Shown: positions 1 through 7,254, counted from the first letter of the stretch. The stretch: 23,798 bases of DNA from JAUVXE01 sp964349355 (GCA_964349355.1 CAYGFZ010000033.1:1-23798); one strand, 5' to 3'. Notes: generated from the letters alone by a model not told the origin. Made by a program: numbers and translations.

Positions 1-545
1 CCGAGTTCCACGCGCACATCGTGCGGATCTGCGATATCGTCGACGGCCCGGTCTCCGCGGAGACGGTGAGCCTCAAGCGTGAGGAGATCGTCGCCGAGGG
101 AATCGAGCTCGCAGCTCTGCACGAGAACGTGGTCGTCAAGGTCCCGGCCATGCCCGAGGGTCTCGCGGCGACACGTGCGCTTGCGGACAAGGGCATCAAG
201 GTCAACATGACGCTGTGCTTCACAGTGCCGCAGGCTCTGCTTGCGGCACGCTCTGGCGCGGCGTACGTCTCACCATTCGTCGGCCGGTTCGATGATATCT
301 CCGAGGACGGCTCCGAGCACCTGGCCAACGTCGTCGCAGCGCTCAACAACTACGACTTCGGCCATCAGGTCGAGGTCATCGCGGCGTCGGTCCGTCATCC
401 GCAGCATGTGCTGCAAGCCGCACTCATCGGTGCTGACATTGCGACGGTGCCGATGGCGACGCTTGAAAAGTGTGTCAAGCATCCGCTGACCGATCGCGGA
501 CTCGAGTCGTTCCTTGCAGACTGGGAGAAGGTCAAGAACTCATGA
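1..545 (+). CDS. tal: Transaldolase, small TalC/FSA-like type (5' partial)
   Basis: The reading frame is open from the first base (codons from position 3) to TGA at 543-545, giving about 180 codons. The family is usually about 215 aa, so roughly 35 N-terminal residues lie outside the window. It moves a dihydroxyacetone unit between sugar phosphates in the non-oxidative pentose phosphate pathway, in the cytoplasm. The Schiff-base lysine is in VVVKVPAMPEG (AAG at 138-140). Two residues separate true transaldolases from fructose-6-phosphate aldolases in this family: Glu versus Gln, and Phe versus Tyr. Here I see Glu (GAG at 60-62, in VSAET) and Phe (TTC at 276-278, in SPFVGR), both of the transaldolase kind. 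This is aligned from memory to E. coli FsaA. The stop overlaps the rho start as ATGA. Confidence 0.93.
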   Translation, partial: EFHAHIVRICDIVDGPVSAETVSLKREEIVAEGIELAALHENVVVKVPAMPEGLAATRALADKGIKVNMTLCFTVPQALLAARSGAAYVSPFVGRFDDISEDGSEHLANVVAALNNYDFGHQVEVIAASVRHPQHVLQAALIGADIATVPMATLEKCVKHPLTDRGLESFLADWEKVKNS

Positions 546-1891
546 GTGGAAGACCGCGCAAGAGGGGCCGCAGGGGTAGCGGAGGCCAGCAACAGCAGCC
601 GCCGCGTCCATCCGTTAAGCGAGAAGATCTCGAGGCCAAGAAGGTCGTCGAGCTAAGAGAGATGGCGGCGGAGTTCTCGCTCGACGTCAAGGCGCTCAAG
701 AAGAAGGACGAACTGATCGACGCGGTCCTCGAGGCCAAGGTCAAGGCCGAGGGTTTCATCGAGATATCTGGAGTGCTCGACGTCCTTCCTGAGGGGTACG
801 GATTCATCCGCACCAGCGGATACCTCCCCGGTGACTCCGACGTCTACTGCTCGATGTCCCAGGTACGTCGTGGCGAACTGCGTCGTGGGGACTTCATCCG
901 GGGACAGGTCCGTCCGCCGAAGGAGAGCGAGAAGTATCCCGCTCTTCAGCGCATCGACACGGTGAACGATCTACCCGCCGAGGGGACTCGAGGCCGCAAG
1001 AACTTCCGCGACCTCACTCCCGTCTACCCGGATGAGAGATTCCGTCTCGAGATCGGAACCGAGGCGCTTACCGCCCGGATCATCGACCTGGTCGCTCCGA
1101 TCGGCAAGGGGCAGCGTGGCCTGATCGTCTCCCCGCCGAAAGCCGGAAAGACGACCATCCTCAAAGAGGTCGCAGCCTCGATCTCACAGAACAATCCCGA
1201 GGCGTACCTGATGTGTCTTCTCGTCGATGAGCGGCCTGAAGAGGTCACCGACATGGAGCGCTCGATCAATGGCGAGGTGGTCTCCTCGACCTTCGACATG
1301 CCGGCCGAGAACCACATCGCAGTGGCCGAACTCGTTATGGAGCGCGCCAAGCGTCTGGTCGAGAGCGGGCTGGATGTCGTCATCCTGCTCGACTCGATCA
1401 CGCGACTCGCGCGCGCCTACAACCTGGCGACCCCCGCGAGCGGGCGAATCCTTTCCGGCGGCGTGGACTCGACCGCGCTCTATCCGCCGAAGCGCTTCTT
1501 TGGTGCTGCCCGAAACATCGAGCATGGCGGCTCACTCACGATCATGGCGACCGCGCTGGTGGAGACCGGCTCGAAGATGGACGAGGTGATCTTCGAAGAG
1601 TTCAAGGGCACGGGCAACATGGAGCTCCGGCTCGATCGTCGTCTCGCCGACCGAAGGATCTTCCCGGCGATCGACGTCGTCACGAGCGGCACCCGCAAGG
1701 AGGAGCTGCTGCTCGATCCGATGGAGGCCCCGTTCGTGTGGGGCCTGCGGCGGATACTGCACGGTGTCGACAGCTCGGAGCGTGCCATGGACATGCTCAT
1801 CAAGGGGCTCAAGCAGACCTCGAGCAACCAGGAGTTCTTGCACCGGATGGCCAAGAAGGCATCGGACAAGAGCAACGGGGTCGACCTGTAG
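542..1891 (+). CDS. rho: Transcription termination factor Rho
   Basis: Hexameric RNA-dependent ATPase/translocase that ends transcription. The 449-aa product is complete. Residues 1-24 are a basic, Gln-rich stretch. A Rho N-terminal helical domain follows (about 29-65), then the RNA-binding cold-shock-like domain (about 75-142, with GYGFIRT). The ATPase domain carries the P-loop PPKAGKT near 198-204, Walker B as VVILLDS near 278-284, and the GNMELRLDRRLADRRIFPA segment. I chose ATG 542 because GGGAGAAGG (523-531) sits 10 nt upstream and the protein then begins with the usual basic MSGRPRKRG; the frame stays open 24 codons further upstream but without a better start. ATGA overlap with tal implies translational coupling. 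The N-terminal insertion is short, unlike the long ones of many high-G+C Actinobacteria. Confidence 0.98.
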   Translation: MSGRPRKRGRRGSGGQQQQPPRPSVKREDLEAKKVVELREMAAEFSLDVKALKKKDELIDAVLEAKVKAEGFIEISGVLDVLPEGYGFIRTSGYLPGDSDVYCSMSQVRRGELRRGDFIRGQVRPPKESEKYPALQRIDTVNDLPAEGTRGRKNFRDLTPVYPDERFRLEIGTEALTARIIDLVAPIGKGQRGLIVSPPKAGKTTILKEVAASISQNNPEAYLMCLLVDERPEEVTDMERSINGEVVSSTFDMPAENHIAVAELVMERAKRLVESGLDVVILLDSITRLARAYNLATPASGRILSGGVDSTALYPPKRFFGAARNIEHGGSLTIMATALVETGSKMDEVIFEEFKGTGNMELRLDRRLADRRIFPAIDVVTSGTRKEELLLDPMEAPFVWGLRRILHGVDSSERAMDMLIKGLKQTSSNQEFLHRMAKKASDKSNGVDL

Positions 1892-1909
1892 AACAACCCG
1901 TGCTACACT
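1881..1909 (+). promoter_or_regulatory. Predicted promoter of rpmE
   Basis: TCGACC (1881-1886) and an extended -10, TGC-TACACT (1901-1909), are separated by 17 nt. The -35 overlaps the rho stop region. The same TCGACC at 17 nt occurs before the LCP gene. Predicted by eye only. Confidence 0.55.
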
Positions 1910-1927
1910 TTTTCGGCTTTGTGCGAA

Positions 1928-1950
1928 GGTGCTGGTCGGAAACCAGTGCC
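1928..1950 (+). promoter_or_regulatory. Stem-loop in the rpmE 5' leader
   Basis: GGTGCTGGT (1928-1936) can pair with ACCAGTGCC (1942-1950): 9 base pairs, two of them G-U, with loop CGGAA. It lies 7 nt before the strong Shine-Dalgarno GGAGGTGACC (1958-1967). L31 leaders that bind L31 itself are known in several bacterial groups, so an autoregulatory role is plausible but inferred. Confidence 0.5.
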
Positions 1951-1971
1951 ACTAATCGGAGGTGACCGTTC

Positions 1972-2397
1972 GTGCGTAAAGGTATCCATCCTGACTACGT
2001 CGAGAGCACAGTGAAGTGCTCGTGCGGCGAGTCGTTCAAGACCCGCTCTACCAGCAGCGAGCTCCACGTCGAACTTTGCTCCAAGTGTCACCCGTTCTAC
2101 ACCGGCACCCAGAAGCTCGTCGACTCCGGTGGACGCGTCCAGCGCTTCGCCGACAAGTTCAAGACCTCTGCGACGAGTGTCGTCGAGCGCGAGGCCGCCG
2201 AGCGCGAGGCCCGTCGCAAGGCGCACGAGGAGGCCGCTCTGGTCGCCCGCGAGGCTCGCGAGGCCAAGGATGCCGAGAAGGCCGCCCGCGCTGCTAAGCA
2301 CGAGACCAAGCAGGCCGCTAAAGCCGGAGCCGCTGACGCTGTGGGCGATGTGCCCGCCGCCGAGGAGGCCCCAGCGGAGGAAACTCCCGCCGAGTAG
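1972..2397 (+). CDS. rpmE: Ribosomal protein bL31, zinc type, with long charged C-terminal extension
   Basis: Protein of the large ribosomal subunit that helps bridge the two subunits. The start is GTG 1972, set by a near-perfect GGAGGTGACC (1958-1967) 4 nt upstream. Residues 1 to about 66 are a normal bL31: MRKGIHPDY, then Cys16, Cys18, Cys36 and Cys39 (CSC and CSKC), which form the zinc site of the C+ type, then HPFYTGTQK and GRVQRF. The protein is 141 aa, about twice the usual 65-80. The extra part (about 70-141) is rich in Ala, Glu, Lys and Arg, probably a long helix to about 119, and ends in an acidic Pro/Ala/Glu tail. The extension has no stop or frameshift and the base usage matches its neighbours. 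The core identity is certain; the role of the tail is unknown. Confidence 0.96.
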   Translation: MRKGIHPDYVESTVKCSCGESFKTRSTSSELHVELCSKCHPFYTGTQKLVDSGGRVQRFADKFKTSATSVVEREAAEREARRKAHEEAALVAREAREAKDAEKAARAAKHETKQAAKAGAADAVGDVPAAEEAPAEETPAE

Positions 2398-2419
2398 GCG
2401 ACGCTGGCAGGTGATTGAC

Positions 2420-2428
2420 TGCTAGACT
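2420..2428 (+). promoter_or_regulatory. Predicted extended -10 element before thyX
   Basis: TGC-TAGACT (2420-2428) closely matches TGC-TACACT before rpmE and TGC-TACGCT before prfA. No clear -35 is visible, as is common for extended -10 promoters. The predicted start of transcription falls inside the hairpin at 2430-2453. Confidence 0.4.
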
Positions 2429-2429
2429 C

Positions 2430-2453
2430 GGGAGGCGAGGCGACTCGCCTCCC
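2430..2453 (+). terminator. Perfect 10-bp hairpin between rpmE and thyX
   Basis: GGGAGGCGAG (2430-2439) and CTCGCCTCCC (2444-2453) pair perfectly around a GCGA (GNRA-type) tetraloop. No T-run follows, so it may be a Rho-assisted or non-canonical end for rpmE, or a 5' leader hairpin of thyX. The structure is clear, the role is not. Confidence 0.55.
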
Positions 2454-2506
2454 GTGCCGTATCCGGGTCGGTTGCGCCCGCGTCCGTGTTCCAAGAGAGG
2501 CTTCGC

Positions 2507-3190
2507 GTGGATGTTCACCTGCTCTACCACACGCCCGAGCCTGAGCGCGCCGTCGCCGTCGGCGCGCGGCTCTGTTACGCGCCGGTCGGGGCGGCGGAGC
2601 TCATGGAAGGCATGACGGATGATGCTGTCCGCAAGGTCCTGCGTACCATCATGACGTCCGGGCACTTCTCTGCACTCGAGCATGCGTCCTACACGTTTGC
2701 GATCGATGGTGTGTCCCGCGCGTTGACCCATCAGCTCGTACGCCACCGTCTTGCGTCGTACAACCAGCAGTCACAGCGCTACGTCTCCTACGCAGAGGAG
2801 CCCTGCTTCATCGTGCCCCCGAGCGTTGCCGCCGATCCCGAGGCGTTGGTGCGTTTCGAGACCGCTACCGCTTCCGCGTTCGACGCGTATCGCGGTCTTG
2901 TCGACGCGGGCTTTCCCGCAGAGGATGCCCGCTACCTGCTCCCGAACGCCATGGAGACCAAGATCGTCGTCACCATGAACATCCGCGAGTTACTGCACTT
3001 CTTCGAGCTGCGCTGCTGCAAGCGTGCCCAGTGGGAGATCCGCGAACTGGCTCTCGCCATGCTCGCCCTGGCTGAGCCGACCGCTCCGTACGTCTTCATG
3101 GATGCAGGCGCTTCATGTCGGCGGGGGCCGTGCTGCGAAGGCAAGATGACCTGCGGTGATCCGTACGGGAAGGCTCCCAGACGTGACTGA
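2507..3190 (+). CDS. thyX: Flavin-dependent thymidylate synthase ThyX
   Basis: Makes dTMP from dUMP with methylene-tetrahydrofolate, FAD and NADPH. The ThyX signature RHR-x2-S-x-N-x2-S-x-R is present as RHRLASYNQQSQRY (residues about 79-92). The length of 227 aa fits the family. GTG 2507 is preferred because AGAGAGG (2494-2500) lies 6 nt upstream; GTG 2486 in the same frame would add 7 residues but has no ribosome site. The C-terminus holds four cysteines (ASCRRGPCCEGKMTCG), a tail I recall in several ThyX proteins of anaerobes. SHMT (glyA) and dCMP deaminase (comEB) downstream supply its two substrates. The 3' end overlaps the next gene by 8 nt. Confidence 0.96.
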   Translation: MDVHLLYHTPEPERAVAVGARLCYAPVGAAELMEGMTDDAVRKVLRTIMTSGHFSALEHASYTFAIDGVSRALTHQLVRHRLASYNQQSQRYVSYAEEPCFIVPPSVAADPEALVRFETATASAFDAYRGLVDAGFPAEDARYLLPNAMETKIVVTMNIRELLHFFELRCCKRAQWEIRELALAMLALAEPTAPYVFMDAGASCRRGPCCEGKMTCGDPYGKAPRRD

Positions 3191-3671
3191 TCGAACAGCG
3201 TCTAAGCCGGTCGCGGAGTCGTCGAGCGCGTCGTGGGACTGGGAACTCATCGCTGCTCATGTCAGCGTCCCCGCCCTGGCGGCGTGGGGGTTCTCGTCGC
3301 TCTTATCGGAGGGCGAGTGGTCTGTCGGACTGTTCGCGTCCGTGCTTCCTCTTCTTGCAATCGGGCTCAGGCCCGCAGTATGGGGGATTGCAGCCTCTCT
3401 CCGCTCACGCGGCAGGCGAAGCCGCGTGAGCTACGTCGAGCGCCGCGACAACGCCGCGAACGTCTCGCTTGTCACGATGTCGGGCCTCGGTCTGGCGCTC
3501 ATGGACGTGCTCTCACTTCCCGGGCGACCGCACTGGACCAATCAACCGAGCGCAGGGCTACTGCTCGCGGCGATCGCTGTCTATCTTGTCTGGTTGGCTA
3601 CATACGCTAACGTTCCCCGGGAAGTCAAAGAGGGATGGGCGGAACTCATCGGCTGGAAAGGAACACACTGA
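3183..3671 (+). CDS. Uncharacterised four-helix membrane protein
   Basis: I do not recognise this 162-aa protein. GTG 3183 is chosen because GGGAAGG (3167-3173) lies 9 nt upstream; an in-frame GTG at 3156 lacks a ribosome site. Hydrophobic segments are near residues 21-40, 46-72, 94-112 and 123-143. A strongly basic loop (RSRGRRSRVSYVERR, about 74-88) separates the two pairs and probably faces the cytoplasm. No catalytic motif is visible. Its start lies inside thyX and its TGA overlaps the yqhQ start (TGATG, sharing base 3671), so it should be translated together with yqhQ. This suggests, without proving, a link to YqhQ in the membrane. Confidence 0.82.
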   Translation: MTDRTASKPVAESSSASWDWELIAAHVSVPALAAWGFSSLLSEGEWSVGLFASVLPLLAIGLRPAVWGIAASLRSRGRRSRVSYVERRDNAANVSLVTMSGLGLALMDVLSLPGRPHWTNQPSAGLLLAAIAVYLVWLATYANVPREVKEGWAELIGWKGTH

Positions 3672-4693
3672 TGCCGATCAAGCACACACATATCGGAGGA
3701 CAGGCGGTCCTCGAGGGCGTCATGATGCGCGGCAAGCACAACTGGGCCGTCGCAATCCGCAAGCCTGACGGAGATATCTACGTCGAGGAGCACGATCTCA
3801 AGACTGCGGTCTCCAGGCGTCCGGTCCTCGGGAAGCCGATCATCCGCGGCGTGGTGGGGCTGTGGGAGAGCCTGGCCCTGGCGATGAAGGCATTCGCGAT
3901 CTCTGCCGAGCACGCGGGAGAGACCGAGGAGGAGAAGCTCTCCTCCAAGGAGATCGCGCTTTCCATGACACTCGGGGTCGGACTTGCTGTCGGGCTATTC
4001 ATCGTGCTGCCGGCGATCCTTACCAACCTGCTCGTCGGCGAGGCGACGGAGAGGCCGTTCGTATGGAACGTCGTCGATGGACTCCTGCGCGTGGTCGCCT
4101 TCTTCCTCTACGTCTGGGCGATCAGCCGGATTCGGGATATTCAGAGGGTCTTCGCCTATCACGGCGCTGAACACAAGACGATCCATGCCTATGAAGGCGG
4201 ACTCCCGCTTGACGCCGAGGTCATCCAGCGTCACACGACGATGCACGTTCGTTGCGGCACCTCGTTCCTGCTGATGGTGATGCTGATCGCCATCCTCGTG
4301 TTCTCCGTCGTTCCCGTGCGGGCTGTGACCGACCTGCTTGGTACCGATCACCGCATGATCACGCTGCTCGTCGCTATCTCCTTTCGCATCCTGCTCCTCC
4401 CGTTCATCGCCGGCCTTGCCTACGAGGTCATCCGCTGGGCGGGCAAGCAGCCGGAGAACCCTGTCGTTCGGGTCGTGCTCTGGCCGGGGTTACAGTTGCA
4501 GCGAATGACCACACGCGAGCCGGACGACTCGATGGTCGAGATAGCGGTCACCGCTATGAAGCGCGTGGTTGCACGGGAAGACCGGGAGGAAGCCATCGCG
4601 CGTGGTGAGATGGTCGAACCTGTGCCCGTGGGCGACGGGGGCGACGGGGGCGACGTGGTGACCAAAGCCGATCCACCGCTGGCGACGAGTTAG
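3671..4693 (+). CDS. yqhQ: DUF1385 membrane protein, YqhQ family
   Basis: Polytopic membrane protein of unknown function, often annotated as a metal-dependent enzyme. The family signature GGQAVLEGVMMRG is at residues 9-21. A second conserved block, YHGAEHKT (163-170), and HTTMHVRCGTSF (about 184-195) carry several His, Glu and Cys residues that could bind metal. Hydrophobic segments are near 99-121, 134-154, 197-216 and 232-255. ATG 3671 has GGAAAGGA (3655-3662) 8 nt upstream; it gives 340 aa, somewhat longer than the roughly 300 aa I recall, the excess being a charged, Gly/Asp-rich C-terminal tail. Placement just before prfA/prmC is common in Gram-positives and Thermotogae. Family certain; function unknown. 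Confidence 0.93.
   Translation: MPIKHTHIGGQAVLEGVMMRGKHNWAVAIRKPDGDIYVEEHDLKTAVSRRPVLGKPIIRGVVGLWESLALAMKAFAISAEHAGETEEEKLSSKEIALSMTLGVGLAVGLFIVLPAILTNLLVGEATERPFVWNVVDGLLRVVAFFLYVWAISRIRDIQRVFAYHGAEHKTIHAYEGGLPLDAEVIQRHTTMHVRCGTSFLLMVMLIAILVFSVVPVRAVTDLLGTDHRMITLLVAISFRILLLPFIAGLAYEVIRWAGKQPENPVVRVVLWPGLQLQRMTTREPDDSMVEIAVTAMKRVVAREDREEAIARGEMVEPVPVGDGGDGGDVVTKADPPLATS
4631..4657 (+). repeat. Three tandem 9-bp units inside the yqhQ tail
   Basis: The unit GGCGACGGG occurs at 4631-4639 and 4640-4648 and, with one change, at 4649-4657. It encodes a short Gly-Asp repeat (GDGGDGGDV) near the YqhQ C-terminus and keeps the frame. It is a likely slippage site. Confidence 0.8.
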
Positions 4694-4708
4694 GCGGGGC
4701 GCTTGCTG

Positions 4709-5224
4709 ATGGCTGCGTACATGCCCCCACGCCCGCGATCGACGACATCGGAAAGAGCCCCGGACCCCACTCCCGCTGCTCGCGCGATTGCGCGCAGCGA
4801 GCGGCTTCAGCTCGTGCTCGCCGGGCTCCTGTGGACGGCGGCGGCCGTCGTGCTCGCCTGGCGCGGTGTCGGATGGCTTCTGCCGGTCGCATGGTGGTGG
4901 CCGCTGTTCGTGCTCGTGGGAGGGGTTATCGGTGCAGCCAAGGCCCACTTTATCTTGCGCCCTATCGCGCGCAAGGTGATCACGCGGATCCACGCACGAG
5001 GTCCGGGCGCGCCGATCACGGGCTTCTTCTCGGTCCGCTCGTGGGTGGCGGTCGTCATCATGATGGCAGGGGGCCACACACTTCGGCTCACGGCGATCCC
5101 GCGACCCGTGCTCGGCGTGGTGTATGTGGTGATCGCTTCGGGACTGTTTGTCGCGAGCCGGGCCTTCTGGCGCGCCCATGCGCGCGGATGGAGCGAGATA
5201 TCCGCTCCCTCAGCACGTCCCTGA
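4709..5224 (+). CDS. Uncharacterised small membrane protein
   Basis: I do not recognise this 171-aa protein. ATG 4709 is the likely start, with a weak GGCGGGG (4693-4699) upstream; ATG 4721 is an alternative. A Pro/Ser/Thr/Arg-rich N-terminus of about 30 residues leads into hydrophobic segments near 34-52, 56-79, 108-122 and 132-150. Between the second and third lies a conserved-looking polar stretch (FILRPIARKVITRI, then RGPGAPITGFFSVRSW), and the third ends in MMAGGHTLR; the density of Arg, Gly and Trp suggests a conserved family. It follows yqhQ by 15 nt and ends just before the prfA promoter, so it likely closes the thyX-yqhQ unit. Confidence 0.78.
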   Translation: MAAYMPPRPRSTTSERAPDPTPAARAIARSERLQLVLAGLLWTAAAVVLAWRGVGWLLPVAWWWPLFVLVGGVIGAAKAHFILRPIARKVITRIHARGPGAPITGFFSVRSWVAVVIMMAGGHTLRLTAIPRPVLGVVYVVIASGLFVASRAFWRAHARGWSEISAPSARP

Positions 5225-5226
5225 CA

Positions 5227-5235
5227 TGCTACGCT
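5227..5235 (+). promoter_or_regulatory. Predicted extended -10 element before prfA
   Basis: TGC-TACGCT (5227-5235) is the third copy of a TGCTA-nn-CT element found just after the end of an upstream gene. No good -35 is visible. The prfA Shine-Dalgarno GAGGAG (5260-5265) follows. Confidence 0.4.
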
Positions 5236-5275
5236 GGATGAAGATTCGGACATCATCACGAGGAGTCCTCTTTCG

Positions 5276-6343
5276 ATGCGCGACAAGCTCGAGAGCATAC
5301 TGAAGTCATACCAGGAACTGACCGATAAACTCGGCGATCCGGACGTGCTCGCCGACCAGAAAGCCTACGGCGCACTCGCCAAGGAGCAGGCGGGGATGTC
5401 GCCGCTCGCTGCTAAGATTTCCGAGTACTTCGGCGTGCTCGACGGTATCGCCGAGGCCGAGGAGATCGCTCACGCCGAGACCGACGCCGAGATGCGCGAG
5501 ATGGCCAGGGAAGAGCTTTCACTTCTGCGGGCGCGTCTCCCAGGGCTCGAGGAAGAGCTCAAGGGCATGATGCTGCCGAGCGACCCCAACGATGAGAAGA
5601 ACGTCATCGTCGAGATCCGCGCCGGGGCAGGCGGCGATGAGGCGGGGCTGTTCGCGGCCGATCTCTACCGCATGTACACCCGCTACGCCGAGAGCCAGCG
5701 ATGGAAGGTCGAGGAACTCGATGCATCGGCCAACGAGGTCGGCGGGTTCAAAGAGGTCTCCTTCATGGTGAAGGGCAAGGGCGTCTACTCCCAGCTCAAG
5801 TTCGAGTCGGGCGTGCACCGGGTACAGCGCATCCCGGCGACTGAATCGGGGGGGCGGATCCACACCTCGACCGCGACCGTCGCAGTCCTTCCCGAGGCCG
5901 AGAACGTCGAGATCGAGATCAGCCAGAACGACCTGCGCGTCGATGTGTTCAGGTCGAGTGGCCCCGGCGGACAGTCCGTGAACACCACGGACTCTGCGGT
6001 GCGGATCACGCACCTGCCGACCGGGCTTGTCGTGCAATCGCAGAACCAGAAGTCGCAGTTGCAGAACCGCGAGAACGCTATGAGGGTCCTTCGCGCTCGC
6101 CTCTACGAGCTCGAACTCGAGCGCCAGCAGACTGAGGTGGGCGATGCCCGTCGCAGCCAGATCGGTTCGGGCGGACGTTCGGAGAAGATACGTACCTACA
6201 ACATCCCCCAGGACCGGCTCACCGACCACCGTATCGGACTTACCGTCCACAACCTCTCTGCGATACTCATGGGTGAGATCGGGCCGGTGATCGACGCGCT
6301 CGCCGCAGCTGACAGGGCGCAGCGCCTGGCGGCGGTGGTCTAG
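5276..6343 (+). CDS. prfA: Peptide chain release factor 1 (RF1)
   Basis: Recognises UAA and UAG stop codons and triggers release of the finished protein. The 355-aa length is standard. The catalytic GGQ is at 231-233 (SSGPGGQSVNTT), and the stop-codon-reading tripeptide is Pro-Ala-Thr (187-189, RIPATESGGRIHTS), the P-x-T of RF1 rather than the S-P-F of RF2. The N-terminal helical domain (about 1-100) is intact. ATG 5276 follows GAGGAG by 10 nt. The gene abuts prmC, whose product methylates the Gln of GGQ, with no gap: TAG at 6341-6343, ATG at 6344. Confidence 0.98.
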   Translation: MRDKLESILKSYQELTDKLGDPDVLADQKAYGALAKEQAGMSPLAAKISEYFGVLDGIAEAEEIAHAETDAEMREMAREELSLLRARLPGLEEELKGMMLPSDPNDEKNVIVEIRAGAGGDEAGLFAADLYRMYTRYAESQRWKVEELDASANEVGGFKEVSFMVKGKGVYSQLKFESGVHRVQRIPATESGGRIHTSTATVAVLPEAENVEIEISQNDLRVDVFRSSGPGGQSVNTTDSAVRITHLPTGLVVQSQNQKSQLQNRENAMRVLRARLYELELERQQTEVGDARRSQIGSGGRSEKIRTYNIPQDRLTDHRIGLTVHNLSAILMGEIGPVIDALAAADRAQRLAAVV

Positions 6344-7210
6344 ATGGCCGAGCGCGTCTGGACTGTGAAGGGCGCGCTCGACTGGACGGTGGGCTATCTG
6401 GGACGCGGAGACGTGGATTCACCGCGTCTCTCGGCCGAGTGGCTGCTCTCCGCCGCGACGGGGCTCTCCCGTGTCGAGCTCTACGCCTATCATGATCGTC
6501 CGCTCTCTGACGATGAGCGCACGACGCTGCGCGAAACAGTCAAGCGGCGAGCCGCGGGCGAGCCGCTTCAGTATGTCACCGGTGAGATGCCCTTTCGTCA
6601 CATCGTCGTACACGTGCGTCCGGGGGTGTTCATCCCGCGCCCGGAGACCGAGGTCCTGGTCGATGTCGGACTCATGGCTCTTGAGGGTGTCGTGAACCCG
6701 GTCATCCTCGATCTGTGTACCGGCTCGGGGTGCGTTGCGTGCGCGATCGCTTCCGAGATCCCCTCGGCCATGGTCTACGCGACCGAGTTGTCACGGGTCT
6801 CCGTCGATACCGCGCGTAAGAACGCTGTACGGCTCGGGGTGGGCGAACGAGTCACGGTTGTCGAAGGTGACCTTTTCACCGGTCTCCCTGATGAACTGCA
6901 GGGACGTGTTGATCTCGTGATATCGAATCCACCGTACATTCCGAGTTCTGACCTGCCCGATCTGACGGCAGATGTCCTCGGATTCGAGCCTCACCTCGCT
7001 CTCGACGGAGGTGCCGATGGGCTCGATGTCGCCCGTAGGATCATGTCGGGTGGTGTCGAGTGGCTCGCTCCCGGAGGCGCCATCGCCCTCGAACTCGATG
7101 AGGGTTGTGTGGGTTCGGGGTGCGCAGGAGCCAAGGAGTGGTATCAAGAAGTAAGAGTCATGCGGGATCTTGCCGGACGAGACAGGATCGTCACCGGCCG
7201 GAGACCGTGA
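6344..7210 (+). CDS. prmC: Release factor glutamine methyltransferase PrmC
   Basis: SAM-dependent methylation of the Gln in the GGQ motif of release factors. The 288-aa protein has an N-terminal helical domain that binds the release factor (about 1-85), the linker FIPRPETEVLV, the SAM-binding loop LDLCTGSGC (122-130) and the catalytic NPPY (195-198), followed by DLAGRDRIV near the end. It starts directly after the prfA stop, so the enzyme and its substrate are probably made together. The stretch near 248-258 (ELDEGCVGSGCAG) is Gly/Cys-rich where relatives have an E-x-G-x-x-Q segment; this looks like ordinary divergence. Confidence 0.96.
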   Translation: MAERVWTVKGALDWTVGYLGRGDVDSPRLSAEWLLSAATGLSRVELYAYHDRPLSDDERTTLRETVKRRAAGEPLQYVTGEMPFRHIVVHVRPGVFIPRPETEVLVDVGLMALEGVVNPVILDLCTGSGCVACAIASEIPSAMVYATELSRVSVDTARKNAVRLGVGERVTVVEGDLFTGLPDELQGRVDLVISNPPYIPSSDLPDLTADVLGFEPHLALDGGADGLDVARRIMSGGVEWLAPGGAIALELDEGCVGSGCAGAKEWYQEVRVMRDLAGRDRIVTGRRP

Positions 7211-7254
7211 GTCCGTCAGGCCAGGGCAGTGCAGACGAACGGAGGCGGATAGCG

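Noticed and set aside
3075..3190. Cysteine-rich end of ThyX as a novel metal site
   Set aside because: A similar Cys/Gly-rich ThyX tail occurs, as I recall, in several anaerobic bacteria, so it is probably a known family variation.
6344..7210. PrmC as damaged because of the Gly/Cys-rich segment near residue 250
   Set aside because: The SAM loop and NPPY are intact, the length is normal and the C-terminal DLAGRDRIV is in frame, so this looks like simple divergence.
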